Positions 11,609 through 19,921 are shown, numbered from the stretch's first letter. The stretch: 64,000 bases of DNA from Saliniradius amylolyticus (GCF_003143555.1 NZ_CP029347.1:1860001-1924000); one strand, 5' to 3'. The notes: generated by a model from the sequence alone, not told the origin. Numbers and translations: made by a program.

Positions 11609-11857
11609 TAAGGCGGTGCCAAAAGTTATATTAATTGTATTACCAGCAAAACCATATATACCAACTACAAGGCCAAAGTGGTACCAGTTACCATTATTAT
11701 TGGTCTCATAAATACTAACCTTATCGTTAAAAAGGCTAACAAGGAAAAAGATGGGCAGTAAAAGTCCATGCCAAAGTCCTGATAGGAAACTCGCAGGTTG
11801 TCCATCTGCTCCTTTGTACTTTGAACTTATACCTGGCATAGATAAAGAATTAGTCAT
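11603..11857 (-). CDS. Cassette gene: 84-residue hydrophobic protein
   Basis: The protein has an N-terminal polar segment and two hydrophobic segments (about 26-42 and 60-80). The ATG at 11857 follows AGGGATAC. The stop codon is inside the cassette's attC R' end, as is usual for compact cassettes. I do not recognise the product. Confidence 0.6.
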   Translation of the reverse strand: MTNSLSMPGISSKYKGADGQPASFLSGLWHGLLLPIFFLVSLFNDKVSIYETNNNGNWYHFGLVVGIYGFAGNTINITFGTALL

Positions 11858-11880
11858 TTTGTATCCCTATATGATTAGTA

Positions 11881-11973
11881 CTCTAACGCTTCAAATAACC
11901 GACACAGACGAGTTGGCTAAACTTTAAAACAGCCAACGCGGATGTGTCCGGTTGATTTGTTTTGTTATGTTTC
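11881..11973 (-). other. attC recombination site of the second cassette
   Basis: The minus strand runs from ATAACAAAAC through GACACATCCGCGTTGGCT, a TTTTAAAGTTT loop and AGCCAACTCG...TGTGTCGGTT, to GCGTTAGAG. The two halves pair over most of their length with bulges, which is the attC layout. The crossover point is between 11887 and 11886. Confidence 0.8.
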
Positions 11974-12298
11974 ATAGATTGTCTCTTTGGTAGCGTCGGA
12001 ATGAGAGATACAAAAACACGGCTAGCATTGCTGCGGCAAAACCACCCATGGTTTTTTGAAATGCGGAAAGCGCTATGATTACTTCATTTTTGTATTCAAA
12101 CTTCGCTTGCTGTGATTCCACCAAATCAACAAGTTTACTGTTGTGCTGAATTTCAATTTTGAGTTCTTCGAATGGAGCTAGTTCTCTTTCCAGTCTTTCT
12201 GAATTTGGCTCAATAACTATCGCTACCCATACTTGAAGTAAGGCTAAAAGCAATCCCCAGGTGATGGGGTTCTTATAGAAAAAATTTAATGTACCCAA
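11972..12298 (-). CDS. Cassette gene: 108-residue two-helix membrane protein
   Basis: One hydrophobic segment lies near the N-terminus (about 13-30) and one near the C-terminus (about 83-100), with a Glu/Lys-rich coiled-coil-like region between (RLERELAPFEELKIEIQ). The start is TTG at 12298 behind a strong GGAGGAAAC site. No ATG is better placed. A small membrane-anchored coil is common among cassette proteins of unknown role. Confidence 0.6.
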   Translation of the reverse strand: MGTLNFFYKNPITWGLLLALLQVWVAIVIEPNSERLERELAPFEELKIEIQHNSKLVDLVESQQAKFEYKNEVIIALSAFQKTMGGFAAAMLAVFLYLSFRRYQRDNL

Positions 12299-12313
12299 GT
12301 TTCCTCCATGAAA

Positions 12314-12414
12314 TATAACGCCCTGTTAAGGGGCAAATTGTAGTTGGCTAAAATGTGAAGCGGAGCGGAACCAGCCAACTGTAATTTGTCCCGCTTGAAC
12401 AGCTTGTTATGTGC
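12314..12414 (-). other. attC recombination site of the first cassette
   Basis: About 101 bases form a long imperfect palindrome. GCACATAACAAG and GACAAATTACAGTTGGCT on one side pair with AGCCAACTACAATTTGCC and GGGCGTTATA on the other, around a loop containing CCGCTCCGCTTC. This is the typical long attC of marine gammaproteobacterial cassettes. The crossover lies between 12319 and 12318. Confidence 0.87.
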
Positions 12415-12416
12415 TT

Positions 12417-12791
12417 TTAAAGGCAATCTGCGCCTACACTACAAGCAGTTAGCAATGCAAAAACAGGAAACAATAACCCCAGTAACATTGATGATATCGC
12501 AGCTATTATATGTTGAATGTTATCAGGCTTTTTCTTACTAAAGACAATTATGCTGAACATTATTACTAAAGGTACTGAATAAACAATTGCATTAACCACC
12601 AACAGCATTGATGCTCTATTTTCTCTTCCGTAGTCAGAAGCCTCAAAAAAATAAGCATAGTAATATAGACTTATAAATACAAAAATAGCGAAGAAGATTA
12701 AACCACTAATCTTAAAGCGCTTTATTATTAGGTAACCTAATTCCAAAAAGACAAAGCCAACCAAAATTGCAGTAATAAAAATAGATATCAA
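12417..12791 (-). CDS. Cassette gene: 124-residue membrane protein
   Basis: Four hydrophobic segments cover most of the protein (about 1-18, 28-48, 63-84, 95-118). Codon use is AT-rich compared with neighbours. The start is TTG at 12791 behind GGAGGGGTGTAG. The stop sits two bases before the attC. It has two closing cysteines (TACSVGADC). I do not recognise the family. Confidence 0.6.
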   Translation of the reverse strand: MISIFITAILVGFVFLELGYLIIKRFKISGLIFFAIFVFISLYYYAYFFEASDYGRENRASMLLVVNAIVYSVPLVIMFSIIVFSKKKPDNIQHIIAAISSMLLGLLFPVFALLTACSVGADCL

Positions 12792-12891
12792 CTACACCCC
12801 TCCATGAGCACATAACAGTTATTAGTGTGCACGCGCGATAAATACAGAGAGCTGGGAGCTTATTTGGAGAAGGTGCATTGAATAACTCCTT

Positions 12892-13185
12892 TTAAAACAA
12901 TCCTTTAATGGCTAGTTGGCAGGTTGCCATGCACCAGAATTTATGTAGAAAGTGAGCACAGTCTAACCGAGCGCTCGCTAAAAACACAAGCTTGTCAAAA
13001 AACCTTTTAGTATCAGCCAGATAAAAGGATGGCTTTGGAGAAAGCGAGCGTTTTAATAGCGGCGTGGCACCGGTTTCGATGCAAACTCTATTATACCTGT
13101 ATAAGCGGTGAGCTATATGACTCGGGTTTTCCCTGCTGGGTATGACTCGCCGTCCGGGCGAGCCCGCCCCTTTTAGACAGACCAC
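12892..13185 (-). CDS. Doubtful 97-residue ORF, basic and low-complexity
   Basis: The frame starts with GTG at 13185 and its start lies inside a perfect hairpin (arms CAACGCTTT, 13185-13193 and 13199-13207). The product is basic and Cys/Arg-rich with no membrane segment or recognised domain. It runs out of the hairpin-rich intergenic element to its right. It may be an artefact of a repeat rather than a gene. Confidence 0.25.
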   Translation of the reverse strand: MVCLKGAGSPGRRVIPSRENPSHIAHRLYRYNRVCIETGATPLLKRSLSPKPSFYLADTKRFFDKLVFLASARLDCAHFLHKFWCMATCQLAIKGLF

Positions 13186-13860
13186 AACGCTTTCGGGAAA
13201 AGCGTTGAACGTTGGAGCGAAGCGACGACAGCCCTTTAGGGCGAGTATCAGGACGATACGAGTAAAAAGGGGCGAAAAGGTCTTTAGTCGCTGCTGACTT
13301 TCCGGGAACCTTGCCGAATCAAGGATCTGACCGCATCGAACCGGCTAAAGATAGCATCCTGCGAGGCTATCGCCTCGCGAAATCGTCCAGGATTTCGCGT
13401 TCGATTGAGCCTTGTTTCGTCAAGGGAAAGTCAAAGCGACCAGGGAGTCAACCCAACTACCAGTCATTACTTTCAACACCTCATTAGCTTCATGATTGAG
13501 ACGTAACTTTCGGTTTTGCTTTTGGCCCGTTAAAACACCCTGTGGCGGGCAGGCGCCGGAAAAAGTGGGGCAAATATCAGGGAGAGATTTGAGCGAAGAC
13601 GAACAGGGAGTGAGTGTGAGCGACCCGCTTTTTGCAAGCCTGACCAGCACCTTTAGGGTGTCCACGGGCCACCTCGGTCTTTTCCCCTGTTTGTGAGCTG
13701 ACAAACAGGGCGGCGCGCCAAGGAGGGCGTGTCGTATCCGGCATGGAGGCCAGAGGTGAAATCCACCTCAAAAGCAGGATTCGGGATACTCCGAAAACTC
13801 AAAGGACTGGACCCCGGCCTTCGCCGGGGTGACAGTATTGTCGAAGCACTAAGCCACATT
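13186..13860. repeat. Hairpin-rich intergenic stretch, probable dispersed repeat
   Basis: About 675 bases show no credible gene; short frames are open on both strands at once. They contain several hairpins: arms GCGAGGC/GCCTCGC (13361-13367, 13372-13378) overlapping arms CGCGAAATC/GATTTCGCG (13376-13384, 13391-13399), and near the right end ACCCCGGC...GCCGGGGT (13809-13831). The last one encodes LDPGLRRGD in one frame, a peptide frequently seen in spurious ORFs because this palindrome is dispersed in many genomes. Copy number in this genome cannot be seen here. Confidence 0.45.
13809..13831. repeat. CCCCGGC-CTTC-GCCGGGG palindrome
   Basis: ACCCCGGC and GCCGGGGT flank CTTC with little spacer, giving a very stable hairpin. 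The same type of palindrome is widespread as an interspersed repeat in proteobacteria. Confidence 0.55.
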
Positions 13861-13878
13861 CGGGGCGACGTTCATTTA

Positions 13879-13915
13879 ACCCCAAAAACAAACACACCGC
13901 CGGATGGCGGTGTGT
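13879..13915 (-). terminator. Rho-independent terminator of the S46 peptidase gene
   Basis: Arms ACACACCGCC (13892-13901) and GGCGGTGTGT (13906-13915) form a ten-pair stem. On the minus strand it is followed by TTTGTTTTTG. Confidence 0.85.
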
Positions 13916-13959
13916 GGTCTTACTTTATTGAGCTTTGCGATGGCAAAGCTCACAGGACC

Positions 13960-16119
13960 TTACTCGACGATCACCATCTCTTCGAGCAGGTTATCCGCTT
14001 CGTCCACATGCTCCATGATGTAGAGCATATAGCGGCTGTCCACGTGGATGGAACGATTCAGATTATCGTCAAAGTGCCAGTCGCCGATAATGCTCTCGTA
14101 CACACCGTCAAACAACAGGCCCACCAGCTCCGCCTTACCGTTCATGGTGGCCGAGCCGGAGTTACCGCCGGTGGTGTCCACGGTGCTTAGGAAGTTCACC
14201 GGCACCGAGTCCAGGCTTTCCAGTTCATAGCCGCCGTGGAATTCCTTGTCGGCCAGCTTCAGCAGCTTATCGGGCGAGTTAAATGGCTCCTCGCCGGTTT
14301 CCTTCTGCAGCAGTCCGCGTAGCGAGGTGAACGGTGTCATATACACACCATCTTTAGGCGAATAGCCTTTCACGTTGCCATAGGTCACGCGCAAGGTGCT
14401 GTTAGCATCGGCGTACACAGGTTTGCCCAGGCTTTCCATGTAGGCGATAACCGCCTCCATGTAAGCCGGACGCAGCGCCTGAAACTGACCACTGCGTTCC
14501 TTTTCTTCGGCTTCCATGGTCATCGCCTTGTCGTACATGGTGACCGCGTATTGGATAAAGGGGTCGTCGCTGTTTTTAAACGCCTCTACCGAGGCGTTCA
14601 TCCACTTCAGACGCGCGTCTTCCTCATCCAGTTCGGTGTTGGCGTACATGGCGTTAAGCTTATCGCGTAGTTTGGCCTCGTCGAAGCCATCACCCAGGCC
14701 GAAGAAGGCGTCAAACTCGGCGATGTGCTGAGACTCGGGCAGTTGCTGATAGTTTTTAATAAAGTGCAGCAATACGGCCTTATCTACTTCGGCATCGAAA
14801 CGACGCGACAGACGGGTCATACTCTGCTCGAAGCGTTTCATGTCCCGCTGTTGGTAGCCACTCTCGCGCTCCATATCCGGCTTTTGGCGCTCGTGGGCCA
14901 GACGATAAAGGCGCTGGGCCGTTGGCAGCAAGGCTGTGCGGTTGATATACCCCATGGCCAGATCACGCTGCTGATGTGCCTGCTCGGCTTCGATTAAGGC
15001 TTGCAGCTCGTCGATGGCGCCACCGAAATGGGCCAGACGCGCCTCGCTTTGGTTCAGCCAGTCCATCAGACCATTTTCAAAGGCCTGCTTTTGCTGCTGA
15101 AAGCCGCTGCGCTCGTAGCTTTGGATCATGCTGCCATAGTTTTTGGCGTAGTTGGCCAAACCGGCAATGGTGCTCTCGTACTTTATCCGCGCATCACTGC
15201 CTTCAGGGGCCGTGGTTTTGATCACATCGATCATTTCCTCACGGTATTGCTTAGCCGTCGGATAAGAATAGGTAAAGGCGGCTTCCACTTCATCGGCGGT
15301 ACGATAGCGATTAGTGCGCCCCGGGTAACCGGCCACCATCACAAAGTCACCCCGCTCTACTCCCTTGGCAGACACTTTTAAAAAGCTCGGCGGCGTGAAC
15401 GGCTTGTTATCTTCGCTATAATCGGCCGGTTGACCATCCGGGCCCACATAGGCGCGATAGAAGGAAAAATCCCCGGTCTGGCGCGGCCACATCCAGTTGT
15501 CGATATCGCCGCCGTATTTACCTACCGACATGCTGGGTGCATACACCAGTCGCACATCGCGGATCTCCAGCGCCTTGATCAGGTAATACTCCAGCCCGCC
15601 GTGGAAGCTGTAGACCTCACAGCGATAGCCTTCGTCCTGTTCACATTCAGACACCAGCGACTTGCTGCGCTGATCGATAAGCTGATAGCGCTGTTGTCCG
15701 CTGAGATCCTCGTCCAGATCTTCCTTGATACTGGCGGTAACATCGGTCACTTCTTCGGTCACATACATACGTGAGCCCGGCGCAGCGGGTAGCTCCTGCT
15801 GTAACGCTCCGGCCAGGAAGCCGTTTTCCAGATAATTGTTTTCAGGGGTGGAGTTATACTGAATGCTGCCATAGGCGCAGTGGTGATTGGTCACCACCAG
15901 GCCCTTGGGGCTAACAAAAGAAGCGGTGCAGCCGCCAAGGCTGATCACCGCATTCATGGGAAACTCGGTGAGCTTGGAGATGTTTTTGGGGTCTATCTCC
16001 AGTCCCTTTTGCTTGAGGATAGATTCCAGCTCCGGCAACTGATGCGGCTGCCACATGCCCTCGTCGGCGCTGGCGGTGAAGCTCAGCATCAACAGCAAGG
16101 CTGAAGTGAATTTTTTCAT
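13960..16119 (-). CDS. S46 family dipeptidyl-peptidase (DPP7-like), secreted
   Basis: This 719-residue serine exopeptidase removes dipeptides from peptide N-termini in the periplasm. It has a signal peptide (MKKFTSALLLMLSFTASA). The catalytic His is in TNHHCAYG near residue 80, and the catalytic Ser is in GGNSGSATMN near residue 654. The residue 18 positions after the Ser is Gly (LLFDG). In this family Gly there goes with DPP7-type hydrophobic P1 preference, and Arg with DPP11-type acidic preference, so I infer a DPP7 type. The start is the ATG at 16119 with AGGAAC upstream. An in-frame upstream start lacks a signal. It fits a peptide-eating lifestyle. Confidence 0.93.
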   Translation of the reverse strand: MKKFTSALLLMLSFTASADEGMWQPHQLPELESILKQKGLEIDPKNISKLTEFPMNAVISLGGCTASFVSPKGLVVTNHHCAYGSIQYNSTPENNYLENGFLAGALQQELPAAPGSRMYVTEEVTDVTASIKEDLDEDLSGQQRYQLIDQRSKSLVSECEQDEGYRCEVYSFHGGLEYYLIKALEIRDVRLVYAPSMSVGKYGGDIDNWMWPRQTGDFSFYRAYVGPDGQPADYSEDNKPFTPPSFLKVSAKGVERGDFVMVAGYPGRTNRYRTADEVEAAFTYSYPTAKQYREEMIDVIKTTAPEGSDARIKYESTIAGLANYAKNYGSMIQSYERSGFQQQKQAFENGLMDWLNQSEARLAHFGGAIDELQALIEAEQAHQQRDLAMGYINRTALLPTAQRLYRLAHERQKPDMERESGYQQRDMKRFEQSMTRLSRRFDAEVDKAVLLHFIKNYQQLPESQHIAEFDAFFGLGDGFDEAKLRDKLNAMYANTELDEEDARLKWMNASVEAFKNSDDPFIQYAVTMYDKAMTMEAEEKERSGQFQALRPAYMEAVIAYMESLGKPVYADANSTLRVTYGNVKGYSPKDGVYMTPFTSLRGLLQKETGEEPFNSPDKLLKLADKEFHGGYELESLDSVPVNFLSTVDTTGGNSGSATMNGKAELVGLLFDGVYESIIGDWHFDDNLNRSIHVDSRYMLYIMEHVDEADNLLEEMVIVE

Positions 16120-16270
16120 TATTATGTTCCTGTCGTTAGAATTTTGCGTACAGATCGCAATCAAATAGCATACTAAATTCATTAGAAAGCGGGATGCTTA
16201 AAAGTAACAAAATATTACTCACTTTCACCGGCATGATGAGCAACAATGACATGCGTCCAACGGAGCAGTT

Positions 16271-16900
16271 ATGGCAACACTCACACTGACTATCGGCAAT
16301 AAGGCCACCGCGTCCTGGTCACTGCGGCCCTGGCTATTAATGAAAATGAACGACATTGATTTCGACGAGCAGGTTCTGTCGACTGAACAAGGCCGCACTG
16401 CAAAAAAGTTAAAGCAACACTCCCCATCGGGCAAATTGCCGGTGCTCAAACACGGCGATACAGTGGTATGGGATTCGCTGGCAATTATGGAATATTTAGC
16501 CGAGGTTTTTCCCGGCATAAGAGGCTGGCCAGACGATCGTGGGCGACGCGCTCACGCCCGCTCGATCAGCAACGAGATGCACGCCGAGTTTATTTTGGTG
16601 CGCACCACCCTGCCGTTCGACTGCCGATTGCATCTGGCCGATTACCCGGCCTCGCCAAAACTGGAAGCCGAAATACAGCGCCTGCAGGACCTGATGCAGA
16701 ATTGTCTGCAAAACTACGGCGGTCCCTTTTTATTTGGTGAATTTAGCATTGCCGATGCCATGTTTGCGCCCATTGTACTGCGGTTTCATATTTATGATAT
16801 TGAACCGGGCAGCGCTGAGCTACAGCAGTATTTTCAGCGCATCCGATCGCTTTCGCCCATTCGTCAGTGGCTGAACGAAGCCAGGCAACATAATCAGTGA
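16271..16900 (+). CDS. Glutathione S-transferase family protein
   Basis: The 209-residue protein has an N-terminal thioredoxin-like GST domain (SPSGKLPVLKHGD with the cis-proline, then VWDSLAIMEYLAE with the glutathione-contacting D-S pair) and an all-helical C-terminal domain (SIADAMFAPIVLRF, the usual N-capping motif). Substrate is unknown. The WSLRPWL motif at the N-terminus suggests a Ser-based branch related to the YfcF/YfcG group or zeta-like enzymes. Its 3' end overlaps that of convergent cydB by 7 bases. Confidence 0.9.
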   Translation: MATLTLTIGNKATASWSLRPWLLMKMNDIDFDEQVLSTEQGRTAKKLKQHSPSGKLPVLKHGDTVVWDSLAIMEYLAEVFPGIRGWPDDRGRRAHARSISNEMHAEFILVRTTLPFDCRLHLADYPASPKLEAEIQRLQDLMQNCLQNYGGPFLFGEFSIADAMFAPIVLRFHIYDIEPGSAELQQYFQRIRSLSPIRQWLNEARQHNQ

Positions 16901-17886
16901 TAACGCAGTTCGCTGGCCTTACCGTTAAAGATGCGATACACGAACACCGTGTAGGCCAGAATGCAGGGCAGCACAATCGCTACGCCAACACCGATAAAGG
17001 CCAGTGCACTGTCGGCACTGGCTGCCTCTGCGGCAGTTAACTGTCCCGGCACCACATAGGGGAAAAAGCTGTAGGCAAGGCCAAAAAAACTCAGTACAAA
17101 CAAGCCTGCCACCCCGGCAAAGGGGAACCAATAACCCACATCGTCCTGTGTCGGCACCTGTCGCAGGTAACGATCCACCAAAAAGACCAATGCCAGACAC
17201 ATGAGCGGAATGGGCACCAGTAAGATCATTGCAGGCAGCGTCAACCAGCGCTCGGCCACCATGGGACTGACCAGGGGATTAACCACAGAAATGGCCACCA
17301 GGCCCAGGATGGCTAACCAACCGGCCCGGCGTGTCCAGAACGCAGCCCGTTTCTGCAGTTCGCCCTCGGTTTTCATCACCAGCCAGGCGCCACCAATATA
17401 GGCATAGGCGGCGCTTACGCAAACGGCACTTAACAGGGCAAAACTGTGCGCCGCCAAACCAGGTTCAAAACCCAGCACATAACGGCCAAGCATGTAGCCC
17501 TGAGATAATGACGCCAGTAACGAGCCGGCTTTAAAGGCCCAGTCCCAACGCCGCCTCAAGGCCGTGACGGCTTTGGCGCGAAAGTCAAAAGCTACGCCTC
17601 GCAGGATTAGGCCCACCAGCAGTAGGGCTGTGGGCAGATAAAGCTCGGTCAGCACCAGAGAATGAGCCTGAGGAAAGGCTATCAGCATGATGCCCACCGC
17701 CAGTACCAACCAGGTTTCATTGGCATCCCAGAACGGTCCAATGGAAGCAACCATGGTATCCCGCCAGGGCTCTTCGCTCATGGGCAGTAAAATACCCACG
17801 CCCAGATCATAACCATCCAAAATGGCGTAAATCAGCGTCGCCAGCCCCAGAAGGCCTAAGAATATTTCCGGTAGATAGTCTTGCAT
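16894..17886 (-). CDS. cydB: Cytochrome bd ubiquinol oxidase subunit II (cyanide-insensitive type)
   Basis: This is a 330-residue integral membrane subunit with about nine helices and the N-terminal motif LDGYDLGVGILLP followed by GPFWDANETWLV, both diagnostic of CydB/CioB. With CydA it reduces O2 to water using quinol without pumping protons. Its ATG overlaps the cydA stop (ATGA at 17884-17887), so the subunits are made together. A cydX-like small gene is not visible; the 3' end runs straight into the convergent GST gene. Confidence 0.95.
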   Translation of the reverse strand: MQDYLPEIFLGLLGLATLIYAILDGYDLGVGILLPMSEEPWRDTMVASIGPFWDANETWLVLAVGIMLIAFPQAHSLVLTELYLPTALLLVGLILRGVAFDFRAKAVTALRRRWDWAFKAGSLLASLSQGYMLGRYVLGFEPGLAAHSFALLSAVCVSAAYAYIGGAWLVMKTEGELQKRAAFWTRRAGWLAILGLVAISVVNPLVSPMVAERWLTLPAMILLVPIPLMCLALVFLVDRYLRQVPTQDDVGYWFPFAGVAGLFVLSFFGLAYSFFPYVVPGQLTAAEAASADSALAFIGVGVAIVLPCILAYTVFVYRIFNGKASELRYH

Positions 17887-19253
17887 CAGGCCTCCTTAAC
17901 CCCGGCATACGCCGGACTGTTTAATTCGCTGTCGTCAAATTCCGCGACTTCTACCGACTTACGCGCCATATAAAACAGGGTGTGCACATAGGCCACCAAC
18001 AACAGCGCGTACACCGTTAAATAGATCGTCAGAGAGATCCCCACATGTGCCGTTGGCACTGCCGTAACGGCATCGGCGGTTTTCAATACGCCAGTCACCA
18101 GCCAGGGCTGACGACCAACTTCGGTGACATACCAACCCGCCAGCGTGGCCCCCCAGCCGGAGATGGTCATCACTACCAAAACTCGCAATAACCAATTTGG
18201 CAGCCGGTCTCGCCGATAAAGCCAGACACTGCTAAGCCAGCTGACTACCAGCATCGCCAGGCCAATACCTACCATCAGGCGAAAACCCAAAAAAAGAGGC
18301 TTCACCGGCGGATGGTGTTCAAAGCTATCCAGACCTTGCAGCTCACCTTGCCAGTCATGCGTCAGGATGAGGCTTGCCAGTCCGGGCACCTGCACCGCCC
18401 AATGGGTCGTCTTGGCATATTCATCGGGCCAGCCTAACAACACCAGCGGCGCGCCCTGCTGCGTATGCCAGACGCCTTCAACCGCGGCAATCTTTTGTGG
18501 CTGATGCTCCAGGGTATTCAGGCCGTGCAGGTCGCCCACCCACACCTGCACAGGCACCAGTAATGCCGCAATCAGCATACTGGTGCGCAGCGCCGTCTTA
18601 GGTGCCTGCTTGGTATCGCCTTTGAGTAGGCGATAAGCCGAGATTCCAGCCATGAAAAAACAGGCAGTGAGCGCCGAAGCCAGCAGCATATGCGCTAGTC
18701 GATATGGCATGGAAGGATTAAAGATAATGGCCCACCAGTCAGTGGGGTGCACCACACCGTCAATCATTTCAAAGCCGTCGGGTGTGTGCATCCAGCTGTT
18801 CAGTGACAAAATCCAGAAGGCCGATAATGTCGTGCCGATGGCCACGAGGAAGGTCGCCAGAGTATGCAGCCAGTTCGGCACCCGGTGACGGCCAAACAAC
18901 ATGACGCCCAGAAAGGTCGCTTCCATAAAAAAGGCGGTCAGCACCTCGTAGCCCAGCAGCGGTCCGGCCACATTGCCGACCTTTTCCATAAACCCGGGCC
19001 AGTTAGTCCCAAACTGGAAGCTCATGGTGATGCCGCTGACCACCCCCAGGGCAAAAGTCAGTGCAAACACCTTGACCCAAAAACGGTAGATGCGCATCCA
19101 CACGGGATGGCCGGACAAATCATGACGCAGCTTAAAGTAAGCCAGTAGCCAGGCCAGCGCGATAGTAATGGTGGGAAACAGGATATGGAAGCTAATGTTC
19201 GCGGCAAACTGAATGCGCGACAGCATCAGGGTGTCGGCCAGTATGTCATTCAT
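17886..19253 (-). CDS. cydA: Cytochrome bd ubiquinol oxidase subunit I (cyanide-insensitive type)
   Basis: The 455-residue subunit carries the haems b558, b595 and d. Visible features are the N-terminal helix with the conserved His (ANISFHILFPTITIALAW), the GRQPW motif in helix 7, and a short Q-loop. The short loop and overall length (E. coli CydA is 522) place it in the CioA/cyanide-insensitive branch. The gene overlaps the upstream regulator stop by 4 bases (ATGA) and cydB by 3-4, forming a three-gene coupled operon. Expression under low oxygen is suggested by an FNR-like box upstream of the operon. Confidence 0.95.
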   Translation of the reverse strand: MNDILADTLMLSRIQFAANISFHILFPTITIALAWLLAYFKLRHDLSGHPVWMRIYRFWVKVFALTFALGVVSGITMSFQFGTNWPGFMEKVGNVAGPLLGYEVLTAFFMEATFLGVMLFGRHRVPNWLHTLATFLVAIGTTLSAFWILSLNSWMHTPDGFEMIDGVVHPTDWWAIIFNPSMPYRLAHMLLASALTACFFMAGISAYRLLKGDTKQAPKTALRTSMLIAALLVPVQVWVGDLHGLNTLEHQPQKIAAVEGVWHTQQGAPLVLLGWPDEYAKTTHWAVQVPGLASLILTHDWQGELQGLDSFEHHPPVKPLFLGFRLMVGIGLAMLVVSWLSSVWLYRRDRLPNWLLRVLVVMTISGWGATLAGWYVTEVGRQPWLVTGVLKTADAVTAVPTAHVGISLTIYLTVYALLLVAYVHTLFYMARKSVEVAEFDDSELNSPAYAGVKEA

Positions 19254-19807
19254 GAGGCATCCTCCCGACCTGGCCGAATGCGATCGGAAAACTGCAACAG
19301 CTTACCCACTCCGGTGCCCAGCTTCATTAGCGACTGCAGGTGTTCCGGACGCATGGTTTGCATATCATCAAACCAGTGACAGAATAGCTCCAACAGGTCG
19401 TGCATCTCCTGCAGACGCTGCTGAGCATGTTCTGAGGTGTCATTTTGATCCGCATCCATCAGTGCGCCGCGCAACATAGACAGAGTTGGGTCCACCTCAC
19501 GCTTTTTCCGCTCGGCCATTACCCGCTGCGCCAGCTGCCACAACGAGCCATTCGGCACGTAGTAATCCTTGCGGTCCCCCGGCTTACGCTGAGTACGGAT
19601 GAGCTGCCAACTCTGCAACTCCTTGGTAGCCATACTGACGTTGCCCCGGGATACACCTAAGGCTTCGGCGATCTGATCGGCATTCAGCGCGTGCTCGGTA
19701 AAAACAATCAAGGCCAGCATCTGGCCCACAGTACGATTGAACCCCCAGCGGCTACCCATCTCACCAAAATGAACCACGCAATCTTCTACCTGCGGCGTCA
19801 ACTTCAT
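19250..19807 (-). CDS. GbsR/MarR-type transcriptional regulator of the cyd operon
   Basis: This 185-residue winged-helix regulator has a helix-turn-helix (LNADQIAEALGVSRGNVSMATKELQSW, about residues 43-69) and a helical dimerisation tail, resembling the GbsR branch of the MarR superfamily. It is the first gene of a start-stop-overlapping operon with cydA and cydB, so it most likely controls them and itself. An 18-bp palindrome (19822-19839) immediately before its start is the obvious operator. I chose the ATG at 19807. The longer frame would run through that palindrome and the FNR-like box. What signal it senses is unknown. Confidence 0.85.
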   Translation of the reverse strand: MKLTPQVEDCVVHFGEMGSRWGFNRTVGQMLALIVFTEHALNADQIAEALGVSRGNVSMATKELQSWQLIRTQRKPGDRKDYYVPNGSLWQLAQRVMAERKKREVDPTLSMLRGALMDADQNDTSEHAQQRLQEMHDLLELFCHWFDDMQTMRPEHLQSLMKLGTGVGKLLQFSDRIRPGREDAS

Positions 19808-19821
19808 AATAATTACCGTAC

Positions 19822-19839
19822 TTTCAGAAATTACTGAAA
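19822..19839 (-). promoter_or_regulatory. Palindromic operator candidate before the cyd regulator
   Basis: TTTCAGAAATTACTGAAA is a near-perfect palindrome with an AATT centre, 14 bases upstream of the regulator's ATG. Position and symmetry suit autoregulation by the MarR/GbsR-type protein. Confidence 0.6.
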
Positions 19840-19853
19840 ATTTAAAATATAAA

Positions 19854-19867
19854 TTGAACCAGATCAA
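19854..19867 (-). promoter_or_regulatory. FNR/Anr-like box upstream of the cyd operon
   Basis: TTGAACCAGATCAA matches the FNR consensus TTGAT-N4-ATCAA at nine of ten fixed positions. Oxygen control through FNR or Anr is established for bd oxidases in other gammaproteobacteria. Confidence 0.6.
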
Positions 19868-19921
19868 GTTTTAGGCAGGACACAATGAAAAAAGAACGAT
19901 AGAAAAAGGGGGAATAGGTAC

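Larger units (their letters stand above)
11595..12815 (-). mobile_element. Array of three integron-type gene cassettes without an integrase
   Basis: Three small minus-strand genes are each followed by an imperfect palindrome of attC type. Cassette limits at the G/TT crossover are 12319-12815, 11887-12318 and 11595-11886. The decisive sign is that the first bases of each cassette (TTATGTGC, TTATATTTC, TTAGAGTA) are complementary to the R' end of its own attC (GCACATAA, GAAACATAA, TACTCTAA), as expected if each was once a circle. No intI gene or attI is visible in the window. The DNA is visibly more AT-rich than the flanks. Confidence 0.8.

Noticed and set aside
12816-12860. Left flank of the cassette array as the 5' half of the DUF1737-like gene
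   Set aside because: Joining the flank to the remnant at the G/TT point puts a TAA two codons before the join, so no continuous frame is restored. The real 5' half appears lost.
13420-13704. A 94-residue minus-strand ORF and a 66-residue plus-strand ORF in the same place
   Set aside because: Both strands are open over the same bases, neither shows a domain, and the region is hairpin-rich; treated as repeat sequence.
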